Assembly (NCBI GenBank): GCA_964644705.1
Contig: CAZXYF010000106.1
Span: 1-10,864 of the forward strand
Direction: 5' to 3'
Source: CAZXYF01 sp964644705
GTDB taxonomy: Bacteria > Planctomycetota > Brocadiia > SM23-32
Length of the DNA: 10,864 nt
The notes under the pieces were generated by a model. It was given only the letters and a program-made list of their open reading frames with translations. It was not told the origin of the DNA and made no database searches. Numbering within the stretch: the stretch's first letter is position 1; every line of letters begins with the position of its first letter. Position numbers and translations under genes: made by a program. Below, piece by piece: positions 6,908 to 10,864 of the stretch.

Positions 6908-6936
6908 ACGATATGGCGGTCGCCTCTGAACGTCAA
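6908..6936 (-). promoter_or_regulatory. sigma70-like promoter for rhaI
   Basis: On the minus strand TTGACG (complement of 6931-6936) and TATCGT (complement of 6908-6913) are spaced by exactly 17 nt, five and four consensus matches. Transcription would begin near 6901, giving a leader of about 50 nt with the GGAGG site near its end. Confidence 0.6.
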
Positions 6937-6978
6937 ATTCCCCGTTTTGAGTAATTTTGGATAAAAACGAGAAAAACC

Positions 6979-7008
6979 TTGACTCTGTTTTTTGGTATGG
7001 CATACTAT
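6979..7008 (+). promoter_or_regulatory. sigma70-like promoter for the ABC exporter operon
   Basis: TTGACT (6979-6984) and TACTAT (7003-7008) are separated by 18 nt, five and four consensus matches. A short inverted repeat GTATG-G-CATAC (6995-7005) overlaps the -10 and could be an operator, though five-base arms are weak evidence. Initiation near 7015 would give a leader of about 250 nt before the GTG at 7264. It lies back to back with the rhaI promoter, about 43 nt away. Confidence 0.6.
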
Positions 7009-7086
7009 TCGTCATGTTTCGGCCACATTTGTGCTTTTGGAAGCAGTTTTTGGTTTCACTGACTGATACACTATAGGGGAATTTGT

Positions 7087-7237
7087 TCAGTGCGCTGCAC
7101 ATAACTCGCACTGACCCCATGCTGACCTGTCCTACCATCCTGCCCTGACGAGCAAGGGCCGACCTCTCGGTTTCCGCCCTGCTCGTGCATCACTACACTC
7201 CCGAGCAGGGGGATACTGTTCTTTCGGGAGGCCGAAA
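7087..7237 (+). promoter_or_regulatory. structured 5' leader with competing stem-loops
   Basis: Stem A: TCAGTGCG (7087-7094) with CGCACTGA (7107-7114), 8 bp. Stem B: CGAGCA-A-GGGC (7149-7159) with GCCCTGCTCG (7176-7185), 10 bp with one bulge; a smaller local alternative is GCCCT/AGGGC (7142-7146/7155-7159). Stem C: CCCTGCTCG (7177-7185) with CGAGCAGGG (7202-7210), 9 bp perfect. Stem D: TTTCGG-GAGG-CCGAAA (7222-7237), just before the AAGGAG site (7251-7256). B and C share 7177-7185, so only one can form, the arrangement expected of an attenuator or riboswitch. A nine-codon ORF (7119-7148, MLTCPTILP) without a Shine-Dalgarno lies before B. No known riboswitch class was recognised. Confidence 0.4.
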
Positions 7238-7263
7238 TAGTTAACGCACAAAGGAGACCCGCC

Positions 7264-9933
7264 GTGCGACAACCTAACAACGAAGATCGACCATTGGACT
7301 ATCAGAACGACGAGATTCTGTACGAAATCGAATCTGACATGGACCTCGAGGGGCAATATGTCACTTCCTGGTTGATTGTCATCCCAGAAGAAATCCACGT
7401 GGTTTCAGATGGAGACCTGAAGGCCAGCTATGACCGCGAGAACATTGCCTACGTACACAGCACCGATTACGTCGGTAATGGCCTGCTGGAAGCCCGGCTT
7501 CAGGATGGCGGCCAGGTGCCCCTGATCCGTTTCAGCAAAACGCTGTCCGACCATTTCGAGGAAGCGGAAGATGAGATCAACAGCATTTTGGGCTATGAGC
7601 TAAGCCAGGAGGAGAAGGATGAAAAAGATGAAACGGCCGGACCGAGCGAAGAAAAACTCACCTACCGCTGTCCCAATTGCGGCTATCCCCTTCACAACCA
7701 GGGAGATGTGTGCCCCAAATGTGTAAATGTCTCTTCGGTTATCTGGCGACTGATGGGCTACCTGCGCCCCTACTGGAAACAAACAGTTACCGGCCTGTTT
7801 CTGGCGCTGTTACTCGCCTCGATTCAGCTCATGCCCGGGTTTTTGCTCCATAAACTCATTGACGGCCCCCTCCGGCTGCCAAAGGTGTTCCCGCCACAAA
7901 CCTCCAAACGTGCCCTGGACAACTCCGGACGTGATCGGTTTGCATCCTCTGAGGCACACGAACTCGCCCGCGACAACTCCATCGACGCCTCCGCGCTTCA
8001 CGGAACTGGATCGCGTGCCCGGATAACAACTGAAGACATCCGGCGATATTTGGAGGCTTCCAGCAGTTTTTCCAGCCGTTCTGCCCAGCGCCTGGCGTAC
8101 TCAAACTGGATCCAGCCCGAGCAGATACCGGAACGCAACGACAGCGGGAAAATCGACACCACGATCGTCAACGGTTACCTGTCGAAGATAAAGAAACTTC
8201 CCACCACTCCCCTGGCACGGGCCTGGGCGTTTCGGCTGGGGGTCAATCTTGCCAGTATCGACCTGTCGCAGGATGAGGTCATTGGTAAGGAAGATGTTAT
8301 CGCCGCCAGTAAACCGCGCCGCTATTACATGGTTGCTCTGCTCGTGGGTACACTGCTGGGGGCGTTCCTCGTGCGTTCTCTCATCGTCTGGGGGCGGGCC
8401 ACAATCATGGGATCCCTTGGCGCCAACCTCATGCACGACATACGTGCCCACCTTTACCGGGCACTGCAGCGTCTGAGCCTCTCTTTCTACGACCGGGAGC
8501 ACACCGGCCGGATAATGTCGCGCGTGACGAAAGACACCACGGTGCTCCGCAATTTCATTGTGCAGGGACTCCAGAAACTGGTCATTCATGGTCTCACGAT
8601 CATCGTCCTGGCGAGCGTCATGTTGTGGTATAAGTGGAATCTTGCTCTGCTGGCCTTACTGCCCATGCCACTCATGGCCGTTGGCACGTACCTCTTTGCC
8701 CGTCGCGCACGCGACCTGTATCGGCGTATCCGACGTAAAGGCGCCAGCCTGCTTAAAACCGTCAAAGAGTCAGTTTCGGGGATCAGCGTGGTGAAGGCAT
8801 TCGCCCAGGAAGAACGGGAACTGGAATCCTTTAATGAGAAGAATCGCGATCATCTGGATGCAACGGTTGAGTCGGTCAAACTCAAAAGTTTATTCCAGCC
8901 GTCCGTCATTTTCCTGACGGCCGTGGGAATGTTGATCATTTACTCCTACGGGGGCTACATGGTAATCGCCGGTAGCCTCAGCATTGGTGTGCTGGTCATG
9001 TTTAACACTTTCATGGGACAATTTTATGCCCCAGTCCGGCAGCTGTCCCAGCTCACCGATATCTTTCAGCGTGCGGCTGTTTCATCTGAACGTATTTTCA
9101 GCATCATCGATGCACCCTCGGAGGTGGCTGAGGCCGATCACGCGGAGGCTCTCCAGGAGGTTGAGGGCCGCATTGAGCTGCAGAACGTGGATTTTGAATA
9201 CGAAAAGGGGGAGAAGGTGCTCCGCGACATCAGCATGGAGGTGGAACCGGGAGAAATTATCGGATTGGTCGGTCAGACCGGTTCGGGCAAAAGCACCGTC
9301 GTCAAGCTGGTCGCGCGCTTTTATGATCCCACAAACGGCCGCATCATGTTAGACGGCACGGACTTGCAACAGCTTCAACTAAAAGATTTGCGGCGTAACA
9401 TGGGAATGGTTCTGCAGGACACCTTCCTCTTCACAGGCACACTACGGGAAAACATCGCTTACGGCCGCCCCGACGCCTCGCAGGAGGAAATAATCGAGGC
9501 GGCCCGAGCAGCCAACGCACACGATTTCATCATGGAGCTGCCGGATGCCTATGACACCCATACCGGCGAACGCGGGGTCGGACTCTCGGGCGGCGAAAAA
9601 CAGCGCGTATCGATCGCCCGCGCCATTTTGAAAGACCCCGCAATCCTCATTCTCGACGAAGCCACCTCGGCCGTTGACACGGCGACTGAAGCGATGATTC
9701 AGGATGCACTCGATCGGTTGATGGAAGGACGGACCACGTTCGCCATCGCGCATCGTCTCTCAACGCTGCAAAACGCGGACCGGCTGGTGGTACTTGAAGA
9801 GGGAGAAGTTGCCGAAATGGGAACGCACGAAGAACTTCTCGAAAATCCGCAGGGCCTTTACCGCAATCTCGTTGAAATTCAGGATCTTCTGTCGGGTAAT
9901 ACCGACCTTGAAAATGAATCGTCCGCCGCATAA
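7264..9933 (+). CDS. ABC exporter (fused TMD-NBD) with N-terminal domain, zinc ribbon and PSBD-like insertion
   Basis: A half-transporter of 889 residues, expected to dimerise and export an unknown substrate. Order: a soluble beta-rich N-terminal domain (about 12-110, possibly PH-like); an acidic linker; a zinc ribbon CPNCG...CPKC (C136, C139, C150, C153); TM1 (about 172-196); an inserted loop (about 203-352); TM2 (355-375) and four more segments to about 590; and the ATPase. The ATPase has Walker A GQTGSGKST (670-678), Q718, signature LSGGEKQ (774-780), Walker B ILILDEA (794-800, E799), D-loop SAVD and H830, all intact. The loop insertion holds three tandem modules like the E3-binding domain of acyltransferases. 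Ordinary exporters have about 580-600 residues, so roughly 300 are extra. GTG start with AAGGAG 7 nt upstream. The DUF1854 gene follows by 33 nt. Domain order resembles ABC proteins annotated as cyanophycin-metabolism-associated. Confidence 0.9.
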   Translation: MRQPNNEDRPLDYQNDEILYEIESDMDLEGQYVTSWLIVIPEEIHVVSDGDLKASYDRENIAYVHSTDYVGNGLLEARLQDGGQVPLIRFSKTLSDHFEEAEDEINSILGYELSQEEKDEKDETAGPSEEKLTYRCPNCGYPLHNQGDVCPKCVNVSSVIWRLMGYLRPYWKQTVTGLFLALLLASIQLMPGFLLHKLIDGPLRLPKVFPPQTSKRALDNSGRDRFASSEAHELARDNSIDASALHGTGSRARITTEDIRRYLEASSSFSSRSAQRLAYSNWIQPEQIPERNDSGKIDTTIVNGYLSKIKKLPTTPLARAWAFRLGVNLASIDLSQDEVIGKEDVIAASKPRRYYMVALLVGTLLGAFLVRSLIVWGRATIMGSLGANLMHDIRAHLYRALQRLSLSFYDREHTGRIMSRVTKDTTVLRNFIVQGLQKLVIHGLTIIVLASVMLWYKWNLALLALLPMPLMAVGTYLFARRARDLYRRIRRKGASLLKTVKESVSGISVVKAFAQEERELESFNEKNRDHLDATVESVKLKSLFQPSVIFLTAVGMLIIYSYGGYMVIAGSLSIGVLVMFNTFMGQFYAPVRQLSQLTDIFQRAAVSSERIFSIIDAPSEVAEADHAEALQEVEGRIELQNVDFEYEKGEKVLRDISMEVEPGEIIGLVGQTGSGKSTVVKLVARFYDPTNGRIMLDGTDLQQLQLKDLRRNMGMVLQDTFLFTGTLRENIAYGRPDASQEEIIEAARAANAHDFIMELPDAYDTHTGERGVGLSGGEKQRVSIARAILKDPAILILDEATSAVDTATEAMIQDALDRLMEGRTTFAIAHRLSTLQNADRLVVLEEGEVAEMGTHEELLENPQGLYRNLVEIQDLLSGNTDLENESSAA
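7669..7722 (+). other. zinc ribbon encoded within the ABC exporter
   Basis: Residues 136-153 contain CxxCG then CxxC, spaced 10 residues apart, the pattern of a small zinc-ribbon knuckle. It lies between the N-terminal soluble domain and TM1 and so should face the cytoplasm. Confidence 0.75.
7942..8313 (+). repeat. three tandem PSBD-like (E3-binding-like) modules in the exporter
   Basis: Module 1, residues 227-265, has AHELARDNSIDASALHGTG followed by ARITTEDIRRYL. This is close to the peripheral subunit-binding domain pattern xxRxLAxxxgIDxsxvxGTGxxGRIxxeDVxxYL. Module 2, residues 270-309, repeats the layout more loosely: SAQRLAYSNWI, then SGKIDTTIVNGYL. Module 3, residues 314-350, has TPLARAWAFRLGVNLASID then IGKEDVIAA, again a recognisable match. 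Each is 37-40 residues, as expected for the family's three-helix fold. They lie between TM1 and TM2, a loop that faces outward in this class of exporter. Module 1 is the surest, module 3 next, module 2 by repetition only. Confidence 0.6.
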
Positions 9934-9954
9934 AACGATAATTACTGCTATGCT

Positions 9955-9959
9955 GGAGG
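9955..9959 (+). promoter_or_regulatory. ribosome binding site of the DUF1854 gene
   Basis: GGAGG 7 nt before the ATG at 9967, an ideal spacing. No terminator or promoter is seen in the 33-nt gap after the exporter, which supports one operon. Confidence 0.75.
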
Positions 9960-9966
9960 TAATCCA

Positions 9967-10503
9967 ATGAGTGATCAGACACTGCCCGATGGCCTAAACA
10001 TACGTGAAAAAAACTATCGTGATTTTTCTGCCGCCGCTGACGACGTCCGTTTACGTCGTCCCGAACGAGAATCCAGCCTCCGGCTTGTTCTAAACGGTGA
10101 GACGCGTCGCGTCAGCCGGGTGGCCAATGCTTTTCCGCTCTCCGCTTCCTCCCCCGTGGTCGCGTTTTTTGACACAGAAGGTGAGGAAATCGGCATTATG
10201 CGACAACCCGATGCGCTGGATCAGCAATCCCACCGTGTTCTCCAGGAGGAACTTGAAAAATCCTATTTCATGCCGCGAATCGTTCAAATCATCGATATCG
10301 AGGAAGAAATGGGGGTGGAAAGCTGGGACGTCGTGACCGACAAGGGAGAGCGATCATTTGAAGTCAGGGATCCCCGACGAAATGTCCGGAAAATCAGTGG
10401 ACGCCGGGTTATCATAAAGGATGTGGATGGTAATCGATACGAGGTGAAAGACTGGACTGGTCTGGATCGAGATAGTTTGCAGCTTCTGACCAAACACCTG
10501 TGA
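9967..10503 (+). CDS. DUF1854 family protein, partner of the ABC exporter
   Basis: A soluble, charged 178-residue protein without signal peptide or membrane segment. It has the features I associate with DUF1854: NAFPLS (54-59), EEIGIMRQPDALDQQS (73-88), EELEKSYFMPRI (94-105), WDVVTDKGERSFEVRDP (120-136) with RRNVR, and the closing DVDGNRYEV (152-160) and LDRDSLQLL. Members are commonly encoded beside an ABC transporter of the kind found upstream, and some are annotated as cyanophycin-metabolism-associated; the biochemical function is unknown. The gene order here repeats that pairing. An accessory or regulatory role at the cytoplasmic face of the exporter is an inference from gene order alone. 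Length is close to the family norm. Confidence 0.8.
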   Translation: MSDQTLPDGLNIREKNYRDFSAAADDVRLRRPERESSLRLVLNGETRRVSRVANAFPLSASSPVVAFFDTEGEEIGIMRQPDALDQQSHRVLQEELEKSYFMPRIVQIIDIEEEMGVESWDVVTDKGERSFEVRDPRRNVRKISGRRVIIKDVDGNRYEVKDWTGLDRDSLQLLTKHL

Positions 10504-10572
10504 GTCCCGGTGTTCCCGTTTTACGCGGTCTTGTAAAAATGTTCTAAGGTTTCAGGGAGCCAGAAAAGCAAA

Positions 10573-10607
10573 AAACCTAACAATCGCCGGGGCAAGCCCG
10601 GCGGATT
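10573..10607. repeat. 35-nt hairpin repeat, copy 1
   Basis: Begins AAACCTAA and ends GGATT. CGCCGGG (10585-10591) pairs with CCCGGCG (10597-10603) around GCAAG. It is 27/35 identical to the copy at 10641-10675. A moderately T-rich stretch (ATTTATTAT) follows, so it might also terminate the exporter operon, 82 nt after the DUF1854 stop. Confidence 0.65.
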
Positions 10608-10640
10608 TATTATAGTGTTCGGCCATTTGTGTGTAGGTTG

Positions 10641-10675
10641 AAACCTAAACAACCCCGCGACAAGCACGGGGGATT
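10641..10675. repeat. 35-nt hairpin repeat, copy 2
   Basis: Begins AAACCTAA and ends GGATT, like copy 1. The stem is CCCCGCG (10653-10659) with CACGGGG (10665-10671) around ACAAG, with one C-A mismatch. Relative to copy 1 the second stem pair changes from G-C to C-G, a compensatory change. Confidence 0.65.
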
Positions 10676-10794
10676 CTGCTCATACGACACAGGAAGATGT
10701 GTCATGAAAACCTTGGGAAACTTATACAAGACTGCTTAACTACCGACAAAGGTGCTCGATAAAGGCAAACGATGAAGGTCCACACGTCCCGAAA

Positions 10795-10842
10795 CCTTCG
10801 TCGGCCGTCCCCCCGGGTTTTCTCTCCAATGACCGACGAGGG
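10795..10842. other. imperfect inverted repeat near right end
   Basis: CCTTCGTCGG (10795-10804) pairs with CCGACGAGGG-type bases at 10833-10842, 10 bp including one G-T pair, with a 28-nt loop. The left arm can also pair with CCGACAAAGG (10743-10752) at 9 of 10 positions, so two foldings compete. Its role is unknown. Confidence 0.35.
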
Positions 10843-10864
10843 GCATGGAATCCCAGACCATAAT

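Larger units (their letters stand above)
10504..10864. other. intergenic region without recognised gene
   Basis: No convincing coding sequence is visible to the end of the window. It holds two hairpin repeats (listed separately), a small stem TTTTAC/GTAAAA (10519-10538), a TAGGT-TGAA-ACCTA hairpin (10634-10647), a 6-bp hairpin GACACA/TGTGTC (10686-10703) and a long stem-loop at 10795-10842. An 11-codon ORF (10704-10739, MKTLGNLYKTA) follows an AGGAAG motif (10691-10696), but it is too short to assign. No rRNA or tRNA was recognised. Confidence 0.6.

Noticed and set aside
7062..7080. CACTATAGGG resembling the core of a phage T7 promoter
   Set aside because: Only about ten bases match, the upstream specificity bases of T7-type promoters do not, and no phage genes are present.
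6851..7138. N-terminal extension of RhaI by about 96 residues
   Set aside because: The open frame continues upstream, but the residues are unlike the family, and a GGAGG site plus promoter lie between it and the ATG pair at 6850/6847.
7119..7148. Nine-codon leader peptide MLTCPTILP
   Set aside because: There is no Shine-Dalgarno and no run of one amino acid codon typical of attenuation peptides; kept only as a remark in the leader feature.
10573..10675. CRISPR array made of the two 35-nt repeats
   Set aside because: There are only two copies at 77% identity, the 33-nt gap is not a clear spacer, a related hairpin sits far away, and no cas gene is present.

Overview
The window is bacterial. 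Genes are dense, each is preceded by a plausible start, and base composition is mixed and mildly GC-rich. The products include RqcH, RNase PH, beta-phosphoglucomutase and a Pseudomonas-stutzeri-type L-rhamnose isomerase. I cannot name the phylum. An archaeal-type (COG2521) methyltransferase, an RqcH that seems to lack its helix-hairpin-helix region, a DUF1854/ABC pair and rather acidic proteins suggest an environmental lineage, possibly of the PVC (Planctomycetes-Verrucomicrobia) or a candidate-phylum kind. That is a guess.

Layout. Positions 1-353 hold no convincing complete gene: a REP-like hairpin, a possible decayed minus-strand coding remnant and a candidate promoter. Positions 354-4057 are a tight plus-strand cluster: rqcH, a nitroreductase, rph and a COG2521-like methyltransferase, with gaps of about 22-28 nt. 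A beta-phosphoglucomutase gene follows at 4187-4852, after a 129-nt gap with its own weak promoter candidate. A 16-bp perfect inverted repeat at 4874-4916 separates it from two convergent minus-strand genes: a phospholipid-N-methyltransferase-like protein (4946-5539) and, upstream of it, rhaI (5606-6850). A divergent regulatory region of about 410 nt (6851-7263) carries a good sigma70-like promoter for rhaI, another for the rightward gene, and a long leader with several stem-loops, two of them mutually exclusive. The rightward operon is an 889-residue ABC exporter (7264-9933) plus a DUF1854 protein (9967-10503). The last 360 nt hold no recognised gene but carry two copies of a 35-nt hairpin repeat and other inverted repeats.

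Function. The first cluster joins two RNA/translation quality factors: RqcH, which drives C-terminal tailing of stalled nascent chains, and RNase PH, which trims RNA 3' ends. With them sit a flavoprotein and an uncharacterised methyltransferase. The rhaI gene and pgmB point to sugar use (L-rhamnose or another ketose/aldose pair; maltose or trehalose phosphorolysis), but no other pathway genes are present. The exporter and its DUF1854 partner belong to a type of pair I recall being linked to cyanophycin metabolism in other genomes; no cyanophycin gene is visible here.

The most unusual signal is in the ABC exporter. The first extracellular loop, between TM1 and TM2, has a roughly 150-residue insertion that reads as three tandem modules resembling the E3-binding (peripheral subunit-binding) domain of 2-oxo-acid dehydrogenase acyltransferases. 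The protein also has an N-terminal soluble domain and a four-cysteine zinc ribbon before TM1.
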